A DNA stretch of 64,000 bases from an uncultured Latescibacterota bacterium (GTDB taxonomy: Bacteria > Latescibacterota > UBA2968 > UBA8231). Numbering within the stretch: position 1 is the first letter of the stretch; the number at the start of each line of letters is the position of its first letter. This document shows positions 8,543 through 17,423 of this stretch, piece after piece. A model generated the notes under the pieces. It was not told where the DNA came from. It did no database searches and saw only the letters and a program-made list of their open reading frames with translations. Position numbers and translations under genes: made by a program. Where the stretch lies: positions 1,798,001-1,862,000 of the forward strand of contig OY282352.1 in NCBI GenBank assembly GCA_958295495.1, in the 5' to 3' direction.

Positions 8543-9781
8543 TCACGCATCCCGCTGGCTCAGGGCCGCCGCTGGCGCCAAGCGCGTGGCAGACCAAGCC
8601 GGATAAAGCGCGGCCAAAAGCGTTGCACAAAGTCCCAAGCCGAAGGCGTAGGGCAGCATCCACAGCCCCATGTCCGCGTAGATTATCGGGTCGAAGAAAA
8701 CGCCCATGACCGTCATATCGTCGCCCATCATCGCGGAAAAATCAATCCCCGCCGTCGCCGTGTGCCAAACGAGCGGCAACGCGAGCAACAGGCCCAAGAG
8801 CGCACCGAGCGCACCCATGAACGCGGCCTCAAAGAGCACCAAGCCCACGAGTTTGAATTCCCCGAGCCCCAGCGCCATCAGCACGGCAAATTCGCGCCTC
8901 CTTTCCAGCATGGCCGTCAGTTGTGAGCTCGTCGCGCCCAAAATTACCACTGCGGCTACGACCACAATAAAAAACCTGGAAAAGGCTTGGTCGGCCGCCT
9001 CGTCGCCACCCATCGCCGGCAGGACCTCGCGCCAAGTGAGCACTTCGTCGCCCTGCACTCGCTGCGCCAGCTCGGCCGAGAGCGCCGCCACCTGTTGCGG
9101 GTCCGAGAAGGCGACCGACACCTCGGCCACGCCCTGCAGGCCCGTCATTTTCTCGACATCGGCGAGCATTGCATGGCAGATGGTCTCGTCAATCGTTCGG
9201 CTGCCGGTAGATGCGATTCCAACGATCCGCAACATCGCGTACTCCATCTCCCCGTCGGCGCGCGTCAGCGTCAACAACAAATCATCCCCCAACTCTACGT
9301 CCAAGCGCTCGACGAGGGTTTTGCCGACGACTACCGCGCCCTCGTCGCCTGCCTGCAAGTAACGTCCCTCGTCGATGGTGCGCACCAGCCTATTGAGCCG
9401 AGGCTCGGCGGCTGGATCCACGCCCAAAAGCTGGACTCCGGCCACTCGCGTACCAAAGGCCAAAAGGCCCTGTACCCGCACGTGAGCGGCCACTACAGCT
9501 ACGCCTTCGAGGCCTCTGGCGGCTGCAAGCGCAGCCGCTGAGTCCTGCAAGCGCAACTCGTCGCGCCGACTCTGCTCCCAGCCTTCGGGCGCGATCCGCA
9601 GGTGGCCGTATCCGCTCTCGGAAATGGCCTGCACCCGCATGGTTTGGCCGCCGCGCATAAAGGCCGTGGCAAACAGCGCAATGGCGCATCCCAGCCCCAC
9701 GCCCAAGACGGACAGGCCCGTCCGGCGGCGACTGCGCCCCAGCGAACGCAAGGCATATTGCACCGCCAAGTTACCGCTCAT
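8543..9781 (-). CDS. FtsX-like ABC permease (LolC/E or MacB type)
   Basis: A 412-aa permease with one N-terminal membrane segment (GLSVLGVGLGCAIALFATAF), a periplasmic domain of roughly 200 residues and three C-terminal membrane segments, the FtsX/MacB layout. The last segments carry the family block 'LERRREFAVLMALGLGEFKL'. The start overlaps the preceding permease stop by 4 bp (ATGA). It is a paralogue of the 9778-11016 permease; together they could form a LolCE-like heterodimer with the ATPase at 7840-8541. Confidence 0.92.
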   Translation of the reverse strand: MSGNLAVQYALRSLGRSRRRTGLSVLGVGLGCAIALFATAFMRGGQTMRVQAISESGYGHLRIAPEGWEQSRRDELRLQDSAAALAAARGLEGVAVVAAHVRVQGLLAFGTRVAGVQLLGVDPAAEPRLNRLVRTIDEGRYLQAGDEGAVVVGKTLVERLDVELGDDLLLTLTRADGEMEYAMLRIVGIASTGSRTIDETICHAMLADVEKMTGLQGVAEVSVAFSDPQQVAALSAELAQRVQGDEVLTWREVLPAMGGDEAADQAFSRFFIVVVAAVVILGATSSQLTAMLERRREFAVLMALGLGEFKLVGLVLFEAAFMGALGALLGLLLALPLVWHTATAGIDFSAMMGDDMTVMGVFFDPIIYADMGLWMLPYAFGLGLCATLLAALYPAWSATRLAPAAALSQRDA

Positions 9782-11016
9782 GTCCGCATGGCCTCCACCG
9801 GCTCCAGCCGCGCCACATGCAGCAGTGGCCAGACGCAGGCCGCGAGAGCCGTCACCAGCACCGCCGACACGCCGGCCAATACGTCGCCCGCCCGCACCTC
9901 GGGATAGACCCGCGAAGCCACCTGCACGCCTTGGAAGCCCATTTCAAACGACTCCTCACCGCCTAACTCGGCGAGGTCAAAGCCCGATCCAGCCGTCAAT
10001 GCCGCAAAACACGCGCCCAGTGCAGTACCCAGCAACACCCCCAAAGCACCCAACAGCACGGCCTCGGTCGCCACCATCCGAAAAAGTCGGCTTGGATGCG
10101 CGCCCAGTGCCAACAACATCCCCAGCTCGCGGCGGCGCTCAAAGGTTGACATCATCATGGTATTGGCAATGCCGGCTATGGACGCCAAGCAGACGATCCC
10201 CAAAACCACGAGCGAATACATGTCCATCATTTTGATGATCCCGGCTAGCTGCGGTATGACCTCGTGCCAGAGCTTGATTTCCGCCTCTTGCAGTGCTGGC
10301 TGCACACCGAGCGAGTCTGCGACCTGATCTATCTGCTCGGCCTCGTACAAGCGGACGACAATCTCGTGCGCTTCGTCATCCATTCTCAGGAGTGCCCGCG
10401 CGTCTTGCAGCCCAGCAACGATGCCAATGCTGTTGACGAGTTCCACCGGCGATTCGACAATCGCCGCAACCTCGTATAGCTCGCTGGCAATGGAGCCGTC
10501 GATGTCTTGGCCCACCACGGCCAACTCAGCACCGGCTTCAATGCCGTGCTGCCGCGCCAAGCCCCTCCCCACCAGCACCCGACCTTCTCCCAATAGGCCG
10601 GCCAGCTCTTCGCGGCCCAACAGGCCGTCCGCAACCCCCTCTAGTACCGGGTCTGTGCCAACGACCATTCCCACAAAACCTTCCTCTTCGAGCGCGGCCA
10701 ATACCGGCGCGTAAATCCTCGGCACGGCCCGCGCCACTTGGGGCTGCCCGCGAATCGCCGCTAGCATGGCCTCGACATCGTCCAGCGTCTGATCGACAGC
10801 TCGCTCCTCGCGCCAGCCCGGTGCCACGATCTGCACGTGCCCGACCAAAGGGCCGGTCACCGAATCGAAGTAGTGGTCGGCATAGCCTCGCATGATCCCA
10901 GCCGTGGCCAAGAACGCAAACTGCCCCAACCCAATCGCCGCCAGCGCCAAGGCCGAGCGCTTGCGGTTGCGGCCCAAGCCGCGCCAAGCCATGCGCAGCG
11001 TGCTGTTTTCGGCCAT
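9778..11016 (-). CDS. FtsX-like ABC permease (LolC/E or MacB type)
   Basis: A 412-aa permease with the same layout as its downstream neighbour: N-terminal membrane helix, large periplasmic domain (roughly 50-260) and three C-terminal helices with 'STFERRRELGMLLALGAHPS'. The ATG directly follows the stop codon of the LolA-like gene with no spacing (TAG-ATG), so it is likely translated by the same ribosomes. The equal length and common architecture of the two permeases point to an old duplication into two distinct subunits of one transporter. Confidence 0.92.
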   Translation of the reverse strand: MAENSTLRMAWRGLGRNRKRSALALAAIGLGQFAFLATAGIMRGYADHYFDSVTGPLVGHVQIVAPGWREERAVDQTLDDVEAMLAAIRGQPQVARAVPRIYAPVLAALEEEGFVGMVVGTDPVLEGVADGLLGREELAGLLGEGRVLVGRGLARQHGIEAGAELAVVGQDIDGSIASELYEVAAIVESPVELVNSIGIVAGLQDARALLRMDDEAHEIVVRLYEAEQIDQVADSLGVQPALQEAEIKLWHEVIPQLAGIIKMMDMYSLVVLGIVCLASIAGIANTMMMSTFERRRELGMLLALGAHPSRLFRMVATEAVLLGALGVLLGTALGACFAALTAGSGFDLAELGGEESFEMGFQGVQVASRVYPEVRAGDVLAGVSAVLVTALAACVWPLLHVARLEPVEAMRT

Positions 11017-11802
11017 CTAGCGCCTGCGCTCTAGCTGCGCCAAGCTAAAGAGGCTCTCGTCCAGCTCGACGTCGAATTCCACGTGTAAATAGGTCAATAC
11101 CGTGCGTCGGCCCTCCTCGCGCTCAGGCGAGATCACAATCCGGGTGGGTATCAGCCGGTCCCCCATCTTTTTGATCTTTTCAAGCTGCATCGTGCGCGAG
11201 AGCCGCCCCTTGCGGTCGTAGTAACGCACGAGTATGGGTAGCCGTTCTGCGTGTGTGCTGTCCGTCGCCAGCATTGGCGACGCAAAGACGACCTCCACCC
11301 GTTCCCACAAACCCGGTACCTCGGGTTTGGCCTCGGTATTTACCTGCCAGCCAAGCGGCTCTTCGCTCGGGCCGACTCCTGTAATCTCGTAGTCGTGGGC
11401 GTATGACGACTCGCGCACCAAGTCGTCGTTGGTCAAATCGCTGCCCATCCACGCGCCCATCATCAGCGCGGGGGGCACGCGGATCGTGCGCGAGATTTTG
11501 GGCAGGTAGTTCCACAGGTTGCTGCCGACCCGGAGGGTGGCTGTGCCGGCGTCGCGGGCGGGTGCTTCAATGACCACCAGTGCTTTGTCCTCGCCTTGGC
11601 TCCAAGAGCGCATCCGCATCGTCCGCACCTTATTGGGGCGCTCGATCTTAATCTCGATCCGCGCCGCCGTGCCCGTAGATCGGTATAGGTCATCGAATTG
11701 TCTCAATAGGGCCTGCGCTGTGGGCGCTGTGTCTTGCGCCGCACTTGGGGCCGCGCAAAGCACCTGCAATACGAGTAAAAGACCGAGCCGACCTGTATTC
11801 AT
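11017..11802 (-). CDS. LolA-like outer-membrane lipoprotein-sorting protein
   Basis: A 261-aa exported protein. A signal peptide (MNTGRLGLLLVLQVLCAAPSAAQ) is followed by a LolA/LolB-type fold region: 'RIEIKIERPNKVRTMRMRSW', 'LWNYLPKISRTIRVPPALMM' and 'GSDLTNDDLVRES'. That combination marks the LolA-like subgroup often encoded beside FtsX or RND permeases (COG2834-like). The start at 11802 is chosen over upstream in-frame codons because AAGGCG precedes it and it begins the signal peptide. It is the first gene of the operon and probably the periplasmic shuttle for whatever the two permeases extract. Confidence 0.85.
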   Translation of the reverse strand: MNTGRLGLLLVLQVLCAAPSAAQDTAPTAQALLRQFDDLYRSTGTAARIEIKIERPNKVRTMRMRSWSQGEDKALVVIEAPARDAGTATLRVGSNLWNYLPKISRTIRVPPALMMGAWMGSDLTNDDLVRESSYAHDYEITGVGPSEEPLGWQVNTEAKPEVPGLWERVEVVFASPMLATDSTHAERLPILVRYYDRKGRLSRTMQLEKIKKMGDRLIPTRIVISPEREEGRRTVLTYLHVEFDVELDESLFSLAQLERRR

Positions 11803-12099
11803 GTTCGCCTTCTTTGCAATGGCTGAGTTTGGCCGCGGCAGTTGCCCCTTCTTAGACTGCAAGTCAAGTATAGCCATTCTGCCGAAACAGAGCACCCAAG
11901 CGGATCATTTGCGCCCGCCCGCAACGCGAACCTTTATTCAATAACTGACGTTGCGCATCGTCCTACCGGTGCGCGAAACGCTGGCCTTGCCTGTCATGTT
12001 GAGCGGAGTCGCTTCACCCCGACTTCAGGCGAGACAGCATCCCATACCTAGGTGCCCATAAGCAATCAGTCAATAACTTGCTTAACTCAAGGGAATCCC
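11803..12099. other. Intergenic region between the Lol-like operon and fabV
   Basis: This 297-bp stretch lies between divergently read genes and must carry both promoters. I see no convincing ORF. The segment about 11992-12036 (GTCATGTTGAGCGGAG... then an AGGCG-containing part) resembles the repeat-like segment at 32269-32318 and may be a degenerate interspersed repeat. Confidence 0.35.
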
Positions 12100-13272
12100 A
12101 TGATTATCCAACCCAAAGTTCGCGGCTTTATATGCACTACGGCCCATCCCGACGGCTGCGCCCGCGCCGTTCAAGACCAGATCGACTGGGTCAAACGCCA
12201 AACCCCCTTCAACGGCCCCAAGAAAGTCCTCGTCGTCGGTGCTTCAACCGGCTATGGGCTGGCGTCGCGCATCGCCACCTGTTTTGGCGCGGGTGCGGCC
12301 ACGCTCGGAGTCTTCTTCGAGCGACCAGCGGCCGGCCGCCGCACGGCAACGGCCGGGTGGTACAACAGCGCGGCCTTTCACGAGGCCGCGCGCAACGCTG
12401 GCCATTGCGCCCGCAGCATCAACGGCGATGCCTTCTCCGACGAGATCAAGGCCGAGACAATCGCCGCCATCCGCGAGGACCTGCAAGAAGTCGATTTGGT
12501 CGTTTACAGCCTAGCTTCGCCGCGGCGGACTCATCCGCGCACCGGCGAAAACTTCAGTTCCGTCCTCAAGCCCATCGGCGGCACCTACACCAACAAGACC
12601 GTCCACGTCCAAACTGGCGAGGTTTCCGACATCGCCATCGACCCGGCGAGCGAAGAAGAGATCGCCCACACCATCGCGGTCATGGGCGGGGAAGACTGGC
12701 AGATGTGGATCGAAGCACTCGACGAAGCGGGTGTGCTCGCCGACGGCGTTCGCACCGTCGCCTACACCTATATCGGCCCTGAAATTACCCACCCGGTCTA
12801 TCGCGACGGGACCATCGGCCAGGCCAAGAATCATCTCGAAAAAACGGCCAAGGCACTCGACGAATTTCTGCAAGTTAGGAGCGGCAGTGCCCACATCTCC
12901 GTCAACAAGGCCATGGTGACCCAATCGAGCGCCGCCATCCCGGTCGTGCCGCTCTACATCTCGCTGCTGTGCAAGGTGATGAAGGAAAAGGGCTGCCACG
13001 AAAGCTGCATCGAGCAAATGCACCGACTCTTCGCCGGTTGCCTCTATGCAGATGCCCCCACCGACGCCGAGGGGCGCATCCGCATCGACGACCGAGAGAT
13101 GCGCGAGGACGTGCAGGGGGAAGTCGCGGCACTGTGGGAGCAAGTCAACACCGACAACCTCGAAGCGCTGTCGGACATCGAAAGTTACCGTGCGGAGTTT
13201 CTGGGGCTTTTCGGCTTTGGCCTTGCGGGCATCAACTACTCGGCAGAGGTCAATCCCGAGCGGGGGCTGTAA
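12100..13272 (+). CDS. fabV: Trans-2-enoyl-CoA/ACP reductase (FabV)
   Basis: A 390-aa NADH-dependent enoyl-ACP/CoA reductase of the FabV (TER) family, which does the last step of the fatty-acid elongation cycle. It starts MIIQPKVRGFICTTAHPDGC, the characteristic FabV N-terminus. The nucleotide loop is VVGASTGYGLASR (about 46-58), and E74 in GVFFERP is the residue usually linked to NADH preference. The active-site Y-x8-K is present (Y234, K243 in HPVYRDGTIGQAK). The in-frame extension to 12052 is rejected because the family start is at 12100. Length matches the usual ~400 aa. FabV enzymes are typically insensitive to triclosan. Confidence 0.95.
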   Translation: MIIQPKVRGFICTTAHPDGCARAVQDQIDWVKRQTPFNGPKKVLVVGASTGYGLASRIATCFGAGAATLGVFFERPAAGRRTATAGWYNSAAFHEAARNAGHCARSINGDAFSDEIKAETIAAIREDLQEVDLVVYSLASPRRTHPRTGENFSSVLKPIGGTYTNKTVHVQTGEVSDIAIDPASEEEIAHTIAVMGGEDWQMWIEALDEAGVLADGVRTVAYTYIGPEITHPVYRDGTIGQAKNHLEKTAKALDEFLQVRSGSAHISVNKAMVTQSSAAIPVVPLYISLLCKVMKEKGCHESCIEQMHRLFAGCLYADAPTDAEGRIRIDDREMREDVQGEVAALWEQVNTDNLEALSDIESYRAEFLGLFGFGLAGINYSAEVNPERGL

Positions 13273-13373
13273 ATCCTTTCTATACCAGACCAATCTTTAA
13301 GACAGCTTCTGAAGGAAGCATGAGAAACCTGTTATGTTGGCCGTAAGCTAATTGGAGATACGAGAGGTTGGAC

Positions 13374-15878
13374 ATGTACGAAACGCTCCGCGAACTTCTT
13401 AGCGGCCCTGAGTTTTCGGTCCTTGAGTCTTTTGAGATTCCGAGCCGACCCGCTCTTTATGCAGAAATACCTCCGTTTCTATTCGATTTCGATTCAAAGA
13501 TCGGTCCCTACCTCGCCTCAAGAAAGTTTCGGCTCTGGGCGCATCAAGCTCAGGCACTCGACACGCTCGGCCGTGGCAACAACGTCGTGATAGCCACTGG
13601 CACCGCATCCGGTAAGAGTCTCGTGTTTCGGACGCTCACCTTGCACAAGACTCTTTGCGACCCTTCGAGCCGGACGCTCGTGTTCTACCCACTCAAAGCC
13701 TTAGCAGCAGACCAAATCCGGGGCTGGCAAGAAATGGCGCACGCCCTCGGACTTAGTGAAGACATCATCGGGCGAATTGATGGTTCAGTGCAGGTCAATG
13801 AGCGAGACGACAAAAGCTTTGTCAGAGAGCTATCGACGTTGGTAATGGATGAGGCCCATACCTTGGAAGGAGTATTCGGGAGCAATTTTGCATTTTTGGT
13901 TCGTCGGTTGATTGCCGTCCGAAATCGTCTGCTTGATAACGAAGCTAACGCCCACCCACTTCAGATCGTTGCGGCCACTGCCACTATTGCTAATCCCGCC
14001 GAACACCTGAAGCAACTCACGGGCTCGGAATTCTCGGTCATCAACCATGAGGCCGACGGTGCGCCACAGCACGAACGAATCGTGGCGCATGTTGCGAGCG
14101 CGAGAGACAAGGAAAACCTGATTGCCCAAAAGCTACAACGCCACATGTTGACCGAGGGGAGAGATGGGGGATTCATCACCTTCGTTGATTCGCGAAAAGG
14201 GGTTGAAACCCTAGCCATAGCTAGTCAGCAGGAAGAAGATGGGCTGTCGGACGATCCAGCAGTGTTATCATATCGGGCGGGTTACGATAATGAGGATCGA
14301 CAACAGATCGAGGAGCGATTACAGTTGGGGAGCCTACGAGGCATCGTATCGACTTCTGCGCTTGAACTTGGAATAGATCTTCCCCACCTGCGGGTCGGCT
14401 TCAACGTGGGAGTGCCAGCGACCCGTAAGGCATACCGGCAGCGGCTGGGGAGAGTTGGGCGCAGTGGGGCGGGGGCATTTATAGTAATTGCCCCCCCTGA
14501 CGCATTTCTCCGCTACGGCACCTCGTTTCGGGATTACCACGAGATGTCAGTGGAGCAGTCCTACCTCTACCTCGACAATCGTTTCATGCAGTTTGCCCAC
14601 GGCCGATGTCTTGCAGATGAGCTTGACGCACTCGGCACTCCCGCGAGTGTACCACCTACCCATATACGATGGCCAGCCGGATTCCGGAAAATTTATCAAA
14701 CTGCACGGCCAGGAGGAGACCGCCCCCCCGAGTTTGATGCGATCGCGGAACTTGGCGGCGATACACCGCAATATAGTTACCCACTTCGCAGTACGGGCGA
14801 AGTCAATTTTCAGATCAAGCGCTACGAGAATAGCGAGAGCTTCGGCGAGTTGAATCAAACTCAGGCATTGCGGGAAGCTTACCCGGGAGCGACATATTTT
14901 CACATGGCGAAGGCCTATGAGGTCGCGGCATGGCATACGCACACGCCTGAACCATTCATTCTGGTAAAGCCCAGCTCTCCGGCTCGTTCGACCCAGCCCC
15001 GGATCAAGACATGGATAAATACTGGGATTACATCGTCGGAGCTTATTGATGGGCGTCTCCTTAGAAGCGAGAATGGTTTTCTGGCCGAATGCCAGATGCA
15101 GATCACCGAGCGTGTGGAGGGTTTCGTAGATGGGTCTGGTCAGTTTCACTCGTATCAGGATCTCCTATCACACAATCCCGCTATGCGCGCTCGCTTGAGG
15201 AATTTCCGGACCAGCGGAGTCGTGCTTTGTATCGAGCAGGACTGGTTTAAGAAGGAGTCTGTGAAAAGTCTATTCTCCGACAGGTGGCGAGAGGTATTCA
15301 TGCGCGAATACAGTGTGCTGCCCCAAGACGTGGGCTCCACCGCTACCAATATTTCGGTTCGTACTCTTGAGGGGGGTGGCTTGAGGGGTGGTTGCGTCGC
15401 AGTGTTCGACCAGACGCATGGCAGCTTGCGAATCACCGAGAGGCTGTACGTCGAGTTCACACATATTCTTGATCGTTTATCGGTCGCTACAACGGCGGAT
15501 TCAGAACAAAAGATCCTTGAGTTGATTATTGCTCGGATTCGCGAAGAATTTTCCGATTTCTCTGCCAGTCCCTTCACGGAAGGCACGAGTGAGGAACTAT
15601 CTGAAGGTTACGATCAGGTATTCACGAAGGGATCTCGGGTCTGTATGCGGGAACAAGGCCAAATGGCCGTTGATGTAGAGATTATCCAACCGACCATGAT
15701 GGAAGGGCGGCTCATGTATCAGGTAAAAATCCCGCCAAGGCCAAGGCAACCACAGGCACGCCGTTGGGTTTCTGCCTCGGTCCTTGAGCCGTCTGGTGAC
15801 GCGAGTTCCTGGGACTATGCGTCGTGGAACCGTCAGACAGAGGAGTATGAGGATCCGCCGGATGAGACGGAATCGTGA
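13374..15878 (+). CDS. Superfamily II DEAD/DEAH helicase, YprA/MrfA-like
   Basis: An 834-aa SF2 helicase. Motifs in order: Walker A variant ATGTASGKS, Ia (YPLKALAADQ), II (LVMDEAHTLEG), III (VAATATIANP), IV-like (GGFITFVDSRKG), V (IVSTSALELGIDL) and VI (YRQRLGRVGRSG). These place it near the YprA/MrfA/Lhr-like group. Between 'GRIDGSVQVNERD' and 'DKSFVRELSTLVMDEAH' the usual segment with motif Ib (the TPD or TNPD block, some 30-45 residues) is absent, as if deleted in frame. There is no cysteine-rich DUF1998 tail. I start at ATG 13374 (AGAGG upstream); a TTG two codons earlier is possible. It sits at the edge of an island with restriction-modification genes, so a defence role is likely but inferred. 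Confidence 0.82.
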   Translation: MYETLRELLSGPEFSVLESFEIPSRPALYAEIPPFLFDFDSKIGPYLASRKFRLWAHQAQALDTLGRGNNVVIATGTASGKSLVFRTLTLHKTLCDPSSRTLVFYPLKALAADQIRGWQEMAHALGLSEDIIGRIDGSVQVNERDDKSFVRELSTLVMDEAHTLEGVFGSNFAFLVRRLIAVRNRLLDNEANAHPLQIVAATATIANPAEHLKQLTGSEFSVINHEADGAPQHERIVAHVASARDKENLIAQKLQRHMLTEGRDGGFITFVDSRKGVETLAIASQQEEDGLSDDPAVLSYRAGYDNEDRQQIEERLQLGSLRGIVSTSALELGIDLPHLRVGFNVGVPATRKAYRQRLGRVGRSGAGAFIVIAPPDAFLRYGTSFRDYHEMSVEQSYLYLDNRFMQFAHGRCLADELDALGTPASVPPTHIRWPAGFRKIYQTARPGGDRPPEFDAIAELGGDTPQYSYPLRSTGEVNFQIKRYENSESFGELNQTQALREAYPGATYFHMAKAYEVAAWHTHTPEPFILVKPSSPARSTQPRIKTWINTGITSSELIDGRLLRSENGFLAECQMQITERVEGFVDGSGQFHSYQDLLSHNPAMRARLRNFRTSGVVLCIEQDWFKKESVKSLFSDRWREVFMREYSVLPQDVGSTATNISVRTLEGGGLRGGCVAVFDQTHGSLRITERLYVEFTHILDRLSVATTADSEQKILELIIARIREEFSDFSASPFTEGTSEELSEGYDQVFTKGSRVCMREQGQMAVDVEIIQPTMMEGRLMYQVKIPPRPRQPQARRWVSASVLEPSGDASSWDYASWNRQTEEYEDPPDETES

Positions 15879-15884
15879 GATAGA

Positions 15885-15911
15885 CTATCAACGGGTTTGG
15901 TGCTCGATTGG
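15885..15911 (+). repeat. 27-bp direct repeat, left copy
   Basis: This matches 21631-21657 at 25 of 27 positions in the same orientation. It lies just after the helicase stop; the right copy is the 3' end of the DUF481 gene, where it encodes LSTGLALDW. The two copies bracket the type ISP remnant, methyltransferase, ATPase-nuclease and IS element. Confidence 0.5.
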
Positions 15912-15914
15912 CGC

Positions 15915-16214
15915 ATGGAGAAGATGAAGCTGTCCAAAGACAAAACGCAGATTGTTTACAACGATTTCTTGACGCTCGCCGGTATTCCAGCGAAAGCATT
16001 GGACTATCGGCTTGGGAATCGGTCGGCGTTGGAATGGGTAATTGACTAATACCGCGTCAGGACGGACAAACGAAGCGGCATAGTCAACGACCCAAACCGT
16101 GAGGACGATCCGCAGTACATCGTCAAGCTGATCAGGAAGATAATTATGGTGATCTTGGAGACGGTGAAGATTGTGGAAGGATTGCCGGAGTTGAATGCGC
16201 CTGTTCAAGTTTGA
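15915..16214 (+). pseudogene. C-terminal remnant of a type ISP-like restriction-modification enzyme
   Basis: An uninterrupted reading frame except for one TAA gives 'MEKMKLSKDKTQIVYND', 'FLTLAGIPAKALDYRLGNRS', 'ALEWVID*YRVRTDKRSGIV' and 'NDPNREDDPQYIVKLIRKII'. I recognise this as the very conserved C-terminal end of large single-chain type ISP (LlaBIII-like) and related helicase-type restriction enzymes, in which the stop position is normally a glutamine (CAA or CAG to TAA). Everything upstream (nuclease, helicase and methylase domains, more than 1000 residues) is missing. It shows that an older restriction system occupied this site. Confidence 0.75.
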
Positions 16215-16319
16215 CTTTGTGCTAACTTCCTGCTAAAATAGAGCAGGCTGTGTAACAACTGTTTTCGGTGCGTCATCCTCAAATTATCCATCACTCTGAG
16301 AAAGCAGAAATCCCCTACT

Positions 16320-16334
16320 CCCGATTAAATCGGG
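16320..16334. promoter_or_regulatory. Perfect 15-bp palindrome upstream of the C5 methyltransferase
   Basis: CCCGATTAAATCGGG is a perfect palindrome with one central base. It ends 21 bp before the methyltransferase ATG and precedes the AGGGAAA ribosome-binding site. It could be an operator for a controller or autorepressing methyltransferase, or an RNA hairpin in the leader. Confidence 0.5.
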
Positions 16335-16355
16335 ATATAGTGCAGGGAAACTCTT

Positions 16356-17405
16356 ATGATTAAAGCAATCGACTTCTTCTGCGGGGCAGGTGGTCTAACG
16401 AGAGGTCTATTGAATGTCGGAATCTCGGTACTGGCGGGCGTGGACAACGACGAACGTTTGCGTGAAACCTACACACAAAATAATAAACCCTGCCGCTTTA
16501 TCAACAGCGATATCAATGATGTTCAAATTCACGAACTTCGCAAAGAGCTTGAAATTGAAGATAGCGACTTGACTCTTTATGCTGCTTGTACGCCATGTCA
16601 GCCTTTCTCTACTCTCAACAAGCTGAAGGGAAAGGACAACCGAAAAGTACTTCTATTAGATTTCGCAAAGATCGTTGAAGAGTGTACACCTGATTTTATT
16701 CTTGTTGAAAACGTACCCGGACTGAACAACGCTTATGGAAAAGAAATTTATAAAGAATTTCTATCAGTTTTAAGAAATTGTGGATTCTCAAAAGAAGCGG
16801 CGGATTTGCTTGACGCCAAACATTTTGGAGTTCCACAAACGCGAAAGCGTTTTATTCTTGTGACCTCTAGACATGGGTCAACCTCTCTTCCTATTCCCCA
16901 GACAGATGTTTCGACGAACCCAAAAACTACAGATCCGGTTGCAACAGTGAGGACATGTATTGAAAAATATCCTGCTATTGATGATGGAGAAGCGTCAGAG
17001 GCCTACCCGAATCATGTTGCAAGAAAACTACAACCACACCATAAACGCATCGTCTCAGCTATACCGAAAGATGGTGGTAGTCGGCAGGATGTAACTGATA
17101 CTTCTATTCTACTAAAGTGTCATCAAAAAAATCCTACCGCTCATAAAGACGTGTTTGGACGGATGGCTTGGGATGGTCCGAGCCCAACGTTGACGGGCCG
17201 CTGCACAGATGTTTACTGTGGCCGCTTTACACATCCAGCGCAGGACAGAGGAATTTCACTGCGTGAGGCCGCTGCCCTGCAAACTTTTGGAGATGATTAC
17301 GAGTTTTTCGGTCCGTCTTTTCTATTTTTATCCAGTCAGATCGGCAACGCTGTTCCTGTGAAACTCGCAGAACAATTGGGCCAATCAATCATCGATTCAT
17401 GTTGA
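16356..17405 (+). CDS. DNA (cytosine-5-)-methyltransferase
   Basis: A 349-aa C5-cytosine methyltransferase. Motif I (DFFCGAGGLTRG), motif IV with the catalytic cysteine (CTPCQPFS, C81), motif VI (ENVPG, about 118), motif VIII (QTRKRFILV, about 161) and motif X (SQIGNAVPVKLAEQLG) are all present, with the target-recognition region between about 180 and 290. It looks functional. The sequence is clearly more AT-rich than the surrounding genome, which points to horizontal transfer. It is followed after 18 bp by a GHKL ATPase-nuclease, so it is probably the protective methylase of a MORC-type restriction system. A perfect palindrome sits just upstream. The target sequence cannot be inferred. Confidence 0.95.
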   Translation: MIKAIDFFCGAGGLTRGLLNVGISVLAGVDNDERLRETYTQNNKPCRFINSDINDVQIHELRKELEIEDSDLTLYAACTPCQPFSTLNKLKGKDNRKVLLLDFAKIVEECTPDFILVENVPGLNNAYGKEIYKEFLSVLRNCGFSKEAADLLDAKHFGVPQTRKRFILVTSRHGSTSLPIPQTDVSTNPKTTDPVATVRTCIEKYPAIDDGEASEAYPNHVARKLQPHHKRIVSAIPKDGGSRQDVTDTSILLKCHQKNPTAHKDVFGRMAWDGPSPTLTGRCTDVYCGRFTHPAQDRGISLREAAALQTFGDDYEFFGPSFLFLSSQIGNAVPVKLAEQLGQSIIDSC

Positions 17406-17423
17406 CAATGAAGGAAGCATGTT

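Noticed and set aside
15888..16208. Minus-strand ORF of 106 codons
   Set aside because: It is antisense to the type ISP remnant, whose plus-strand translation is clearly conserved protein.
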